Assembly: GCA_003024785.1 (NCBI GenBank)
Contig: PUQB01000368.1
Span: forward strand, 62,001 to 126,000
Source: Selaginella tamariscina
Taxonomy: Eukaryota; Streptophyta; Lycopodiopsida; Selaginellales; Selaginellaceae
Direction of reading: 5' to 3'
DNA length: 64,000 bases
Shown: piece after piece, positions 24,271-35,882 of the stretch
Layout of the letters: each line of letters opens with the position of its first letter
How positions within the stretch are numbered: position 1 is the first letter of the stretch
Translations under genes and position numbers: made by a program
The notes under the pieces: model-generated
Database searches by the model: none
What the model was told of the DNA's origin: nothing
The model's input: only the letters and a program-made list of their open reading frames with translations

Positions 24271-25745
24271 GGCTTATACCCAAACTCAGATGCACAAGGA
24301 ATGTCTGGAAGAGATGTCAAATTGCGCCAAAGTTGACAACGAAAATAGTATGTGTATGTGTTCATATACGTAAATAAATTTATACGAATTATACGTGTCA
24401 CTTACGTTGTTTACATGAGGGTTCTGCAATAAACTGTGGTGGTCAAGAGATAAATGCAGATGGAACAAAGTTTGAAGCGGACTCCGTAAAATATGAGAAT
24501 TGTAGCGGAACTTATTACTCACCGAGTGGAGCATGGGCAATGAGCAGCTCAGGATTTGCCGAATCTTTCCGTCTTAACCCAGGCTTCTACCAAAGTATAG
24601 CACGAACTTCCGATATAATTGCTAACTTCACCCATCTCCTTAAGATACTTTGGACTTGGAATGAGGTTCTCTCCTCTCTTTCTCACACGCACACGCACAC
24701 GCAGGAGACGGTAATATACAGGACCGGTCGGTATACCGTGCGGCTACATTTTACTGGGGAAAGGAGCTTTCGGCTGTGTGTACAAGGTATATATATATAC
24801 ATACTCACACACACACCCACACACACAATATCATACGTATGTGGTTCAAACAGGTGTGCTGCCGGATGGTACGTTGGTAGCCATTAAACAGCTATGTAAG
24901 AACCACCCGCTTACGAAGGACTTTGTGAACGAGGCTGCACTTATATCCGCTGTTCAACATCGCAAGCTACTCGATGTTGCATAGAAGGAGACAATCGAAT
25001 TATCGTTTTCGAGTTCCTTGAAAGCAATAATCTGCACCAAGCATTGTTAGGTAAGTGTGTCTTTGAACTCTCTCTCTCACACACACGACTTTTCAGGGAG
25101 TAAAGCAAAGATGAAACTTGACTGGCCAACACGGTTCAATATATGTCTGGGAGTAGCCAAGGACCTTGCATATTTACATGAAGAATCATCTCCGAGGATC
25201 GTACACAAAGATATAAAGGGGACCAATGTGCTCCTGGACAAGACTCTATTGCAGATTTCTGTCTAGCAAAGTTCTTCGAGGATGATCAGTCTCACATCAG
25301 TACACGAGTAGCGCGTGCGTGCGTGCGTGCGCGCGCGTGTGTGTGTGAGAGAGAGAGAGAGAGTGAGTGTGTCTCGGAGTGCCTTTGCACACACATGATG
25401 GTTTTGCGTGTAGTGGCTACTTGCTCCAGAGTACTCACTAAGGGGACAGTTAACTGAGAAAGCAGATGTTCATAGCTATGGAGTGTTGGCTTTGGAAATC
25501 GTCAGTGGAAAACCGAACCTAGATCAAACAAGTGAAGAGATGGTCTACCTTCTGGACTATGTAAGCTGTGTGTGTGTGCGTGTGCATACAGAAACAGTAC
25601 TAAGCTGTTGTTTAGATGGCAGGCATGGAAACTCTATGAAGAAGATGGAACTGGTGGACAACAGGGCTGACAACGTAGACAAAGAACACGTGGATTTAAG
25701 TTCATTGCAGTGCCCTGGATTTAGTTACCGAGATGCCTGCAATTA
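23780..25745 (+). pseudogene. LRR-malectin receptor-like kinase (LRR VIII-2 type), degraded
   Basis: Fragments occur in the right order on the plus strand: LRR pieces (NNLTGNLPAKLGTLLAL near 23895-23943, DVSFNRLWGSLPQFQ near 24029-24074), a malectin-domain piece (AINCGGQEINADGTKFEADS to about 24590), the glycine loop LGKGAFGCVYK (about 24755-24785), VLPDGTLVAIKQL with the catalytic lysine, LDWPTRFNICLGVAKDLAYLHEE, VHKDIKGTNVLLD, ADFCLAKFFEDDQSHISTRVA, and [29 protein letters not shown]. The catalytic loop reads HKD, not HRD, and the magnesium loop reads DFC, not DFG. Frame breaks occur near 24968, 25250 and 25640, most LRR and malectin exons are absent, and the C-lobe is cut short after about 25740. 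This combination argues for a pseudogene. Confidence 0.8.
24180..24270. repeat. (TC)n-(AC)n compound microsatellite
   Basis: About 68 bp of pure TC repeats followed by about 22 bp of AC, within the degraded receptor kinase gene between the LRR and malectin fragments. Confidence 0.96.
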
Positions 25746-27672
25746 GGTAAAATGTTATACACTAATTGGATTCTCTAGTAAGAGTACTGATTTATCGTGG
25801 GAGGAGGATCATCTTTGGAAATATGCATATACAGTCAAGATGAACATTTACATACACATACTTGTATATTAGAAAATAAGATTCATGTTTTAATAGTTTA
25901 TACAGAAAACCCTAGTAATCTTCTCCACATCCATTAAGATACTCATTAGTGAGTCGCACCACAACACAAATGGTCTTCAAATATTTTTATTCATCTTCCA
26001 TCTCTTAAACATTCATATTCCACTCTCTCTAATTCATTGCTCATGTCTTCTGGGTTTTCATAGTTCTGTAAATAATGTATTGAAATACACTAAAATTCAT
26101 CTTTTGGTGTGGTCTTTCATCACATAAAGCTTCGTGTCAAACTTGTATAAATAATCGTATTTAATTCTTTTTTTCATTACATATTCCTTATCACCATCGT
26201 CATTCTCGTCCAAAACAACATCTTCCACTTCGTCTTCATGTATTACTTGCTCTTCATATTTTCTCTTCTTCTCTACCATTTAAGCCCTAACGAAACCAGT
26301 CACGTTGGGAGAAGGGGGAGGATTGTGACGATGGATGCACATATAGCAAGGTATGGAGCAAGAATTACAGGATCCCGAGACAAAAGAAGCTCATGTTGTA
26401 TAGGTTATTGCCCTGGCAGGTACTGGTCCTCAATTTGTAATGAGAGCTTTCTTTGAAATGTGATGCAGAAAGCAACAATGTACAGTTGCTGGCATATATA
26501 TACACAAGATGATGATAAATGAGTGTGTGTAGTTATATGTAGATTCTATTAGACATCATGTAGATTTATTATTATTATTATCATATATTTCTATGCACTT
26601 AAATGGATATATATATTTGTATACACTCAAATGGATATATATGAGAATACGATACACATACAAATAACATATCTTATTGAAATAGAAATCAAGCATACCA
26701 CATTTATTGAGTAAACGTTATATAACCACATATCAACAATATTCTTCTCTCCACACACACACACACGCTTGTTTTCCCTCGTACATGTGTATATGTACAC
26801 AAGTAACGTATTTGAATTGAGCTTCTTGCGGCTGTAGTTCTTTTATTTTCTACAGTACATACTAATCTGTATATTTTTATGTAGGTGGTAGGTTGCCTGA
26901 CGAGCATATTCCCGGGGGCATATTCGGTGGACATGGAGCAATGAAGGCAGTCCCTTCTCCTGTTTCCCGGGTATAATCGAAGATCATCTGTCGTGCATTT
27001 TTACAGGTACCTCTATACGATCGTACATGCATTTTTTGGTCATTTTCCATGGATGCGTGTGTTTGTGTACAGAATTATTTATGTAGGGAGAGAGATTTTG
27101 GAATGTAATGTATATGTTATTTCTATTACACTGCATTACACACGACATCCTAAACTGCATATATTGTATACATATATATTTATATAGCTATGGATAAGTA
27201 TAATATATAAACTATACGAAAACTAAAATAAATAAATATTTTGGATGATTTTTTAGGTGGCAAATGAGTTCTACAAGCGTGAGCATCCAGACTCTGATTA
27301 CCGTCATGGGTTTAAAAAGGTCTAAGACGTTTTATGTAAACATATATATTATACAATACTTAATACTTCGGCTTCTCTCTATAACAAAGTTTGTTGTTTG
27401 TTTATTGAGTTGCAGTTTTGAGCAGAAAATCTAGCCCATGCATACACATATGCAGCTTATGTTAGTTTTTATTAACTTAATTATTCTTAATATTATCGAT
27501 TGGGACACATTTTACCTTAGTTCCTCTGGGTGTTTTAAACATACGACACACACACACACACACACGTATGTGTGTGAGAGAGAGAACTCACATAGAACTC
27601 CTTGTGTGTATGTGAAAGCTAAGTAAGTATTAACACTTTACAACTATGCTCATTGCTCATTTATATAAAACC

Positions 27673-27704
<32 letters not shown>

Positions 27705-27739
27705 ACATATAGATAGTGGAATAAAAGTCAGGAACCTAT
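25746..27739. other. Intergenic region with possible small unidentified exons
   Basis: Two plus-strand segments look like exons because they are flanked by splice-like sites: GGRLPDEHIPGGIFGGHGAM at about 26883-26970, and VANEFYKREHPDSDYRHGF at about 27258-27320. A possible start is the ATG at 26331 after an AACCCTAA-like motif complement (AGCCCTAACG at 26283). On the minus strand a 60-codon charged frame (26097-26279, starting MVEKKRKYEEQ) is open. I recognise neither. The rest is AT-rich with microsatellites. Confidence 0.35.
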
Positions 27740-29562
27740 TTAAACACCCTCTTCATCTTCGGCATACATATTCGCAACGAGTATATAAACAGCAGCTTTC
27801 ATCTCATCAAGCTCACACAGCCTTTTTGCAGCTCGACTTGCTCGATCGAAGTCACCGTGCACCTTGGAAGCAGACAGAAGTGTCAACCACGCACTGCCCT
27901 CTGCTTCAAAAGGCATACTCTCCATCACTCCCTCGCCTCACCCAGATGATCAGCCCGTGCAAACATGTCGATTATGCAGCAGTAATGTTCAATGCCTGGT
28001 ACAAGGCCGTGATCAAGTACCATGGACTTAAAACACCTGATACCCGACCTTACATTCCCAGCATGACTGTATCCGCTAAGTATCAAAGCAAAAGTCACAG
28101 TATTCGGAGGCAAACCTTGGGAGTTCATCTCATGGTAAATCTCCTCTTGTTTCACACATGCACTAGTCTGAGAGAAGGCACCTATAACGTGGTTCCATGA
28201 CAATATGTTCCTCTGTGGCATCCTTTCAAACAGCCCCATCACATGGTTGAGATGCCCATTCTGGGCATATATCCCCACTAACGCATTGAACGACACCACA
28301 TTCCGGCTGGGTATATCCCCGAAGACTCTCATGGAGGCCTCGATATGCCCGTCTAGTGCATACGTCTGTGCCAGTGTGTTCCACGACACCACGTTCCTCT
28401 CCGGCATTCTCAAGAAGACTTGCTCGGCTCCCTGTAGATCCCCATTTTGGGCATACGCTGCAATGAGTGCATTCCAGGAGACTATGTCCCGCTTGCTCAT
28501 TACGTGGAACACTTCTTTCGCACTCTCTATGTCACCACTCTCACCGTACCCGGTTAGAACTGCATTGTATGACACAAGTGCTCCACTGTGACCAGTCCAG
28601 TCCACACACGTCTCCACTAGCTGTCTAGCTTCGTCCAGTTCTTGTTCAGTGCGAGTGCTACGATCATGTTGGTAAGAGAGAACATGTCCCAAGACGGCAT
28701 TCTATCGAATGTCTCCTTTGCATCATCTAGATACCCCACCTGAATACAAGCCTCCACGACAGCATTCCATGAAAGAACATCTCTATGAGGAAGTGCATCA
28801 AACAGCGACTTCGCCTTGGAGAGTCTTCCCTCGTCTGCAAATGCCTTGATCATTGCATTCCATGGGAAAGAGTCCCACTGGGGCATTCTGTGGAAGAGGT
28901 TCCAAGCGTCTTCCAGATGCCGGACCCGGCGTTTGCAGTGAGCATCGCTGTCCAGCTTATAGCGTCCCTATGGTGCATGCTCTCGAAGAGGGACTTCGTG
29001 TGCTCCAGCTGCCCGTCTTCTGCATACGCAACCACCATAGCCGTGCAACAAACAGCTTCCCAATTCGGCATTCTCTCTAGAAGCTCTCTCCCGTGCAACA
29101 GATGCCCATTCGAGCAAGTGCTTGAATCATGGCATTCCACGAGATATTGTCCCTCTGTGGCATTGTTTGGAACACAACCCATGCCTCGTTGAGACTCTCA
29201 GACTGAGCATATGCAGATAGCATCGAAGTCCAGGAAGCCACGTCTCTCTGCGGCATGGTGTGGAACAGGAGCTCCGCTTCCCGCAAATGCCCGTTCTGGG
29301 TATAAGCTACAGAGAGCAGATTCCAAGAATAGAGGTTCCTCACAGGCATTTGATTGAACACACAAGCTGCTGATACAACGTCCCTGCATTTCCCGTACAT
29401 GTGTATGAGGAGATTGAGAAGAACGGTCTTGTGGGAGTGAATTCCTGCAAGGATTTGGCCATGGATTTGCCTGCCTCTCTTGAGGTCCTTTGAGTTGGTA
29501 CATGACCGAACAAGCTCTGAGAGCTCCGCAGTGCCCAAGTTATTCTCCACCTGTGTGCACAA
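27740..29562 (-). CDS. PPR protein, third in window, frame broken by one-base gaps
   Basis: Minus-strand intronless PPR gene beginning MCTQVENNLGTAELSELV with the usual 'LKRGRQIHGQILAG' lead. It holds about 15 repeats such as 'MPVRNLYSWNLLSVAYTQNG' and 'MPERNVVSWNTLAQTYALDG'. It ends with the E1-like 'IEHYCCIIDMFARADHLGEA', 'MESMPFEAEGSAWLTLLSAS' and 'AVYILVANMYAEDEEGV'. The frame shifts near 29105, 28880, 28640 and 27928; the protein continues logically across each, giving about 600 residues. Predicted organellar RNA-binding factor. No DYW domain is visible. Confidence 0.92.
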
Positions 29563-29759
29563 GGCCTCCTTGCACCTCGTAACAGCATTCCATAGTTCTT
29601 TTCTGTATATTAATCACTTGTAATCATGATGTTAATAAGTGAGAATGTTTAAGACTTGTTTGAAACGGAGTAACTGGTTGCAAAGAGGTTTGAACCTCCT
29701 CTTAAACTGCAGTTTACCTCGTACATAGCTTGTAATGTTTATACTATCCATCAACATGG

Positions 29760-31980
29760 TTAAAACATCCACTGTGCATTTTTCCTCCCGTGGTTAGGCT
29801 CAGGATGAGGCAGAGTAAGAGTCTGCCTGAGCTTGTCCTCGTACATTTGATCAGCAGCCAATGCATCTGCATCAAAAGATGCATGAGCTTGTGTCTGTGA
29901 GAGGGAGAGAGAGTAGAATGCTTTATATTTGAAGGTTACCTTCATATTCGTGCCGTTCGTGTGATTGAGCAACAAGATCAGCTGCATGTTTGCTCCTAAC
30001 TTGAGTTTGTAGTGCTTGATATAAATCTTGTTTCGACTGGATTACGTCAAAACAATGCATATGCATGTGAGTGTAGGTGTGTGTGTGTGTGTGTGTTATT
30101 TGTCAGAAACGCACTCACACACACACACACAGAGCTTATACCATTTTAGCCTCAAGAGACTGCCTTTGCTTTTCAAGTTCGAGAGCCCTCATCTCCGCTT
30201 GTAGCTTCTCCAATTCAATCCTCTTCTCCTCATCACGTGTTCTTTGAAGTTGCTCTGCAACATATTTTTCTAGTATTAACAACCACTATGTTCGTGTGTG
30301 TGGAGAGAGAGAGAACACTTGTGTGTCCGCATCTTCAAGTATATATCTATATATCTAAGTCTATATCTGCCACACACACACACACACACACCTTTGAACT
30401 TCAACTGGGCCTGCCGCTCCTCATGCACACGCATCATCAAACGCTTTCGTTTCTCCTCCTGGTACTGCTGCTCCTCGTCCTTCCTCTTCCACTCTTCATC
30501 AACCTCACGTTGAATGATTGCCTCCATCTCGGCATCATCTGCCAACTGCTTCGCCATCACTTCCTTGAGGTATGCTGCATATGCAATTGCCTCCTGTCTC
30601 TGCTTCTCCTTGAGCTCCCTTTCCTGGTTCTCTTCTGCCTTCTCCCTCTCGCTTACCATATTTACCAGCATTGCATCTGCCTGCTTCTCGTCTGTCATCT
30701 CTTTCCTCCTGTTGTCCTTCACCAGTTCATTGTAACGCAGTCTTTCTTGTGCTTCTTGCTCCGCCGCTGGAATGCCAATCCCCACTTTAATATGTATGCA
30801 CACACACCGAGGCATGCATATGCGTATAGGAACTGTTTATTCCATTAGAAATAGTAGAACTGCTGCCCCACTAGTACTAACACTTGGTTCTACTATTATA
30901 TACTCATACTTGTTTCATCTAATGACACTAGCTTCTCTCTTTATTTCATAGAAAGCTTATTAAATCTCTCTCTCTCTCTCTCCCTCTCTCTCTCTCTCTC
31001 ATATGTAAAGAGAAATTGCGTAATCTTACATAAAAGCAATAACTCTGGGAAACAGCTAAGTTACAGACTTACAGTTGTGATATTATATTGATTAACAGCT
31101 TCGTAAAACACATACAAGCCTATTTCTAGTGACATTCTCCGATATGTGGTGTCACACACACACACACACACAACACACGCACAATACAACATAATCTTGG
31201 TTTACCTTTTCTTCTCGCTGCCATCTTGGCCCGCATTTCAGCATCCTCCTCTTGCCATTTCCTCACCAGCTGCCGCATTTCCTCCTCAAATTGATCCCGC
31301 TCTTCGTCCTTGAGCCTCTGTACAAGTCCAATTTGCTCCTGGAGGATCTCCATGGCTTCCTTCTTCCTCGTCTTCTTGAGCATGAGCTCCTGCAGCTGCT
31401 CCTGCAACTTCTGCCTGTCCAGCTCCAATATCTCCTTCTGGCACAACCTCTCCTCCTCCTCCAGACGCTTCTTAGCAAGGTTGGCCTCCCTCTGTTTCTT
31501 GCGAATCTCCTCGGCACGAAGAACAGCCATTTTGGAATTCTGCAGCCGCATATCATCGCAACTCTCACGGAAAACTCTATCCAGCTGTTGATCTGCATAG
31601 GACTTGTCACGGGCAATACGTTCCTCCTTGAGCTGCCTAGCCCGTGCCTCAAGCCATGCCCTCCGCTCATTGAGGTTCATTGTCTGCGTGTGAAGCTCAC
31701 AGTGGAGCGCTTCGGATTCTTCCCGGAGGAGTTCACCGAGGCGCCTTCTCTTGTCGGCCAGTTGCTCTTCCTTGAGGGCTGCCGATGCCTTTTCCCTCTC
31801 TAGCCTAGCTCGCTGCTGGAGCTTTGGCTCATTGGACTGCTCAAACTCTGCACACCTCATCATGTGCTCGTAGTGGTTTACCTGATCGATCCTTTGCTGC
31901 CGCGCCTCCTCATACTGGCGCTGCTTGTAGATTCTGTCTTCGTTTGCCGGAAGGCGCTTTGGATGGTAGAATGTGGACAT
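29760..31980 (-). CDS. CFAP53: Cilia- and flagella-associated protein 53 (CCDC11)
   Basis: Axonemal microtubule inner protein needed for motile cilia; in plants expected only in sperm flagella. Five exons join in phase: 31206-31980, 30392-30766, 30142-30254, 29940-30036 and 29760-29887, giving about 495 residues, close to the roughly 514 of animal CFAP53. The start MSTFYHPKRLPANEDRIYKQ and the following highly charged, almost uninterrupted alpha-helix are typical, with landmarks CDDMRLQNSKMAVLRAEE, EEERLCQKEILELDRQKLQ and, near the C-terminus, NELVKDNRRKEMTDEKQAD. The end is NHGRKNAQWMF. No frame breaks were found. It shares a 537-bp divergent promoter with the TKL kinase gene. Confidence 0.92.
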
Positions 31981-32517
31981 TCTGAGCAGGAATTTCTCCG
32001 AGAGACCAGAAATTCAAGACAAGAGCAGGAGCTCTAGCGATCTTTCCCGAATCATTGCTGTGTGAAGCCAACATGCACAGAATTTCTCACCAGAAAAGAG
32101 GAAATGCGGTGCTTACAGATGGCTTCTTGTCGATTCGATCCATTCCTAAGAACCCTAGCATACTCTGTTCCAACGAACCCTAAAGAGATGCAGAAAGGGC
32201 GGGCGGTTGAATTTTGAAATCCCGCGCATGAAATTAGGGCTGACGTGGAGATTTAGGAATTTAATAAAGATCCATGCACTGAAATAATCAAATGTCCTCT
32301 CTCGTGCACTGAAATAATCAAATATCCTCTCTCGTGCACTGAAATAATCAAAGATCTTCCCTTCTATAATTAATTGAATTACAGGCACGTAGTAATTAGT
32401 GACGCCATGAACCACTGTTGCATGAAACTTCCGAGGAAAGGGAAAACGCGGTTACTTGACGCTGCATACGCATGATTGTTAAATACATATTTTGAGATGG
32501 AGTAATGCCAGTTTGCA
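31981..32517. promoter_or_regulatory. Bidirectional promoter CFAP53 / TKL kinase
   Basis: Contains two telo-box-like motifs (AACCCTAGC near 32152, AACCCTAAAG near 32176) and a 30-bp tandem repeat at 32273-32360. Confidence 0.55.
32273..32360. repeat. Three tandem copies of a 30-bp unit
   Basis: The unit reads GTGCACTGAAATAATCAAA plus a TCCTCTCTC-like end; copies start at about 32273, 32303 and 32333 and differ at only a few positions. It lies in the shared promoter about 150-240 bp before the kinase start. Confidence 0.93.
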
Positions 32518-34278
32518 ATGGGCGGGTTGGGAGACTTGTCAGGTGTAGTCTTTAGAATAGCTCCAAATCAGTGTGAATACCTTGTAGAGAGAGTGGAGGA
32601 GTACTTGAAAGAGCTTGATTTTGATTGTGATGCATCCCAGTGTAACCAGACAGTCTTGCAGATTACTAACGCAGTTGCCAGAGCTCGCCATCTGCTTGAG
32701 CATTGCAGCAGTGACTCGGACTGGTTGTGGTACGCAGTTCTCAAGCAGGAACACAAGACCATGTTCCGAATGCTGCTCCAAGAGTTAAGTCAGTCTTTCT
32801 ACTTCTTAAAACTCAAGATGGCAGTAAACAGAGGTGAGATTGATCCAACCTCAAAGCAGGATGCCTGGCAATGGCCAGCCTCGCACAGAGAGGAGCTCAA
32901 GCGGAGGGCAAAGCTGGACAAACAAGCTCTGAGACAAGCTATTGATGAGCTCCGGAATGCCCCAAATGATGCTCACTCACAGGAGCTTGCTCACTATGTG
33001 CACAACCTTCTCCAACATGAGCAGTCGCAAAATGGGGAAGGACTTCCTCGCTACTTGTTCAGGAGTCCTGACAAAGTCGTTCTAGAACGTCGCATCGGAG
33101 AAGGTGCATATGGGTCCGTGTATGAAGCACAGTGGCTGGGACGACATGTTGCAGCTAAGGTGTATGCAGTACAAGACAATACCTTTGATAGGGAGGTTCC
33201 AGCTTTGCTCACTCTTCGTCATCCTAATGTGGTCAGGCTGATTGGATACACACAGCGAGTCCGAGATGGTCCTTTCACACTTGTCATGGAGAAGATGAAG
33301 AGAGATCTACAAAATCTTATCCGTGACAGGATAGAAGCTGATCATTGTCCTCCGTTCGAGCTCGACGTTGCAATTGATATAATACTCCAGATTGCAAGAG
33401 GCATGGCATTCCTGCATGCAAATGATGTCTGCCACCGTGATCTCAAGACTGCAAACATCCTAATCAACGTACCTGACGAAACCTGTAGCTTCTACACAGC
33501 AAAGATTAGTGACTTCGGACTTGCTGAGACAAAGCTGGTAAATGCTCAAACAAAGCTGCCAGTGAGGTAATCTGTGTGTGTGTGTGTGTGTGTGTGCGTC
33601 TGAGGGAGAGAGAGTACAGACCATATATGCGTGTAGACGGGCCGGTACAATCAAATTCATGGCTCCAGAGATATGGGAAGAAGTAAACATAAGCAGGAAG
33701 AAGGCAGATGTATATGGATTCGCAATGACTTGCTACGAAATATTAACGGGGAAGTCACCGTTCCAAGGCTCCACATGGCCAGCTGACCTGTTCTTCATGA
33801 GAGTCAAGGATCATAACTTAAGGCCAGAGCTGCCAGCTGAGCTTCCAAGGTGCCTGTCCCTGCTGTTAGAATGCTGCTGGCATGGGAAGCCAGAGATTAG
33901 GCCCACATTCGAGGAGATTTGCAATTACCTGGTGGTCCTGAAGAATGTGCTGAACATCGAAGGCTCTGCAGTTCCTGACGAGTGTTTCCTGGGATCTTCA
34001 ATTGGAGATATACTGAACCACGAGAAGCAGAGGGCTGAATTGAAAACGAGGGATCATCACGAGGCCATCCTAGCAGAGCTTGAGGCTTGCAAAACAAAGA
34101 CAGAGGCACATTGGCGGGGCATGGTGACTACCATGCCTACAGTCAAAAGCTCCAAGAGATAGTGGCAGCTGTTAAAGAGCACAAGAGCATGCGACTCAAA
34201 CTAGCACAGAATGCAGATATTGTGGATGAACAAAACACCACAAAGACTGGTAAACTGTGCTGCTGTTTTAAATGGTAA
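32518..34278 (+). CDS. TKL-type protein kinase with N-terminal helical bundle and Cys-rich tail
   Basis: Exon 1 is 32518-33566 and exon 2 starts at 33637. The first 125 residues (NQCEYLVERVEEYLKELDFD...ARARHLLEHCSSDSDWLW) form a predicted four-helix bundle like the MCAfunc/HeLo-type N-termini of plant MLKL-like proteins. The kinase domain follows: loop GEGAYGSV, VAAKVY lysine, catalytic HRDLKTANIL, DFGLAE, and APEIWEE after the intron. All key residues are present, so it should be active, unlike MLKL pseudokinases. C-terminal to the kinase is a coiled coil and then the end KLCCCFKW, whose three cysteines could be lipidated. A one-base gap in a G run near 34118 separates HWRG from HGDYHAYSQKLQE; with it repaired the frame ends at 34278, otherwise at 34162. 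Confidence 0.87.
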
Positions 34279-34458
34279 CGCATACACAATGTGAATAAGT
34301 ATATGAAACCAAAGTTTTATATCAAAACAACAGTTTTCTATTAAAATAAAATTTAAATCATACAACTTCACTAAGAAAACCGATCTACAGTGGGCTATAT
34401 AAGCATATAATAATCGAGTTAGTTTAAGAAAAATTAAGCTCAACCTGGGAATGAAGAA

Positions 34459-35102
34459 TTAGTGCTGTACTGGCTTCAAAGGGTGTGCCCGGATCGCTGC
34501 GAAATCAAGCGTTGAGTCCAGTTCATCATCCAACTCTCCCACCACAGCTCTGTATAAAAAACAAACTTATGTGTCTGTGCTGTGTGTGTGAGAGAGAGAG
34601 AAAGAGAGAGAGTCAGTCTTACATGTTATCTCCCCTGATGATATACAAGCCCAACACGTGCTGTTCGACTCCGCTCTACAAATAAAAGAAGAAGTCAGCG
34701 CTGCTGAATCTCTCTCCACACACACACACCCACATACACAAGTACCTTCGTGGAGTAGACACGTTCATGACACTCGTCGATGATAAGGTTAGTGGCTTGA
34801 TCATATCCCTTCAACATACCCTGAAACACAGAAAATTGAACATACACAGAACAAAAAAAACCTCAAAGAAATTCCTTTGAATGCAAAACTCACCACAATG
34901 TTCCTCCCATCATTCGTGATCACAGAAATGAGCTCTGCAAATTCATTTTTAATCACATTATCATTTGTACAAATAATGCACTCTCTCTCTCCCTCTCTCT
35001 CTCCGGCCCTCCTCCCCTCCTCCCCCTCCTTCCTCCCTCACTCTCTCTCGGCTTACGATTGACGAGGTACTCCAGGCCAGAGTCCTTATTGGCGCCCGCC
35101 AT
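34459..35102 (-). CDS. LSM8: Sm-like protein LSM8 (nuclear U6 snRNA ring)
   Basis: Five minus-strand exons in phase: 35057-35102, 34894-34934, 34746-34820, 34623-34675 and 34459-34549, about 101 residues. MAGANKDSGLEYLVNQLISVITNDGRNIVGMLKGYDQATNLIIDECHERVYS contains the Sm1 motif. GVEQHVLGLYIIRGDN is the Sm2 motif (IRG). The end DSTLDFAAIRAHPLKPVQH is characteristic of LSM8 and separates it from LSM1. LSM8 directs the LSM2-8 ring to U6 snRNA in the nucleus. The first in-frame ATG, just after AGTCCC and 131 bp from the divergent WDR82 start, was used. Confidence 0.96.
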
Positions 35103-35233
35103 AGTCCCTCTTCCTCCTCCTGAGCCCTAACCCTAGACACTAAACCCTGATTCGGATCTAAACCTCTCTGTTTTAGGGCAAATATAACTCTGTTTCTAGG
35201 GTTCAAATGTAGGAACTCGATCTTCTATTTTAA
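35103..35233. promoter_or_regulatory. 131-bp bidirectional promoter LSM8 / WDR82
   Basis: Shortest shared promoter in the window. It holds CCCTAACCCTAG near 35124 and AAACCCTGA near 35141 on the plus strand, both telo-box-like, plus a CTAGGGTT inverted copy near 35197. Confidence 0.65.
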
Positions 35234-35838
35234 ATGGAGATCACGGAGGACCTCGTTAGCTGCATGTACGCTGGAGCTGTGTTCAAAGATTGTGTAAGTA
35301 TTCAGCGTGTGTGCTTATGCGTGTGTATGTGAAGGATTTGACGTTTCTTAGGGAGGGAAAATAAATTCGCTCGATTTTAATCCTTCAGAGGATTTATTAG
35401 TCACCGCTTGTGACGACGAATCCATTCGTTTATATGATACTTCAAATGCCAAGTAAGAACAAACAAACAAACAAACACACACACACACACACACACAATA
35501 AACATGTGTGTGTGTGTATTCTATTATGCGAATGACTTTCATGAATTACGTTTTTATTCCAGGTTAGCAAAGACTACACAAAGCAAAAAGTATGGAGTTG
35601 ATCAAATATGTTTTACACATTCTTCACATTCCGTTGTATGTTCTTCAAAAACGGCTGGGACGGTATTACATACATACATACATATATATAGAGTATTACA
35701 AAGCTGTACATGCACGCGTATCTAACATGCACATACATATAGTGTAACTCTTTTTATTGGACGCAGAGTCGCTTAGATATCTGGATTTGAGTAAGAACAC
35801 GTACTTACGTTATTTCAAGGGCCACCGAGACAGGTCGC

Positions 35839-35882
<44 letters not shown>

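Noticed and set aside
26097-26279. 60-codon minus-strand frame starting MVEKKRKYEEQ
   Set aside because: Charged and open, but with no recognisable domain, splice partners or neighbour support; mentioned only under the intergenic entry.
31252-31803. 183-codon plus-strand frame opposite CFAP53
   Set aside because: It is the antisense shadow of the highly charged CFAP53 exon 1; leucine-rich composition results from reverse-complemented E/K/R codons.
32155-32415. 86-codon minus-strand frame with three FDYFSARER repeats
   Set aside because: It simply translates the 30-bp tandem repeat in a promoter; no further evidence for a gene.
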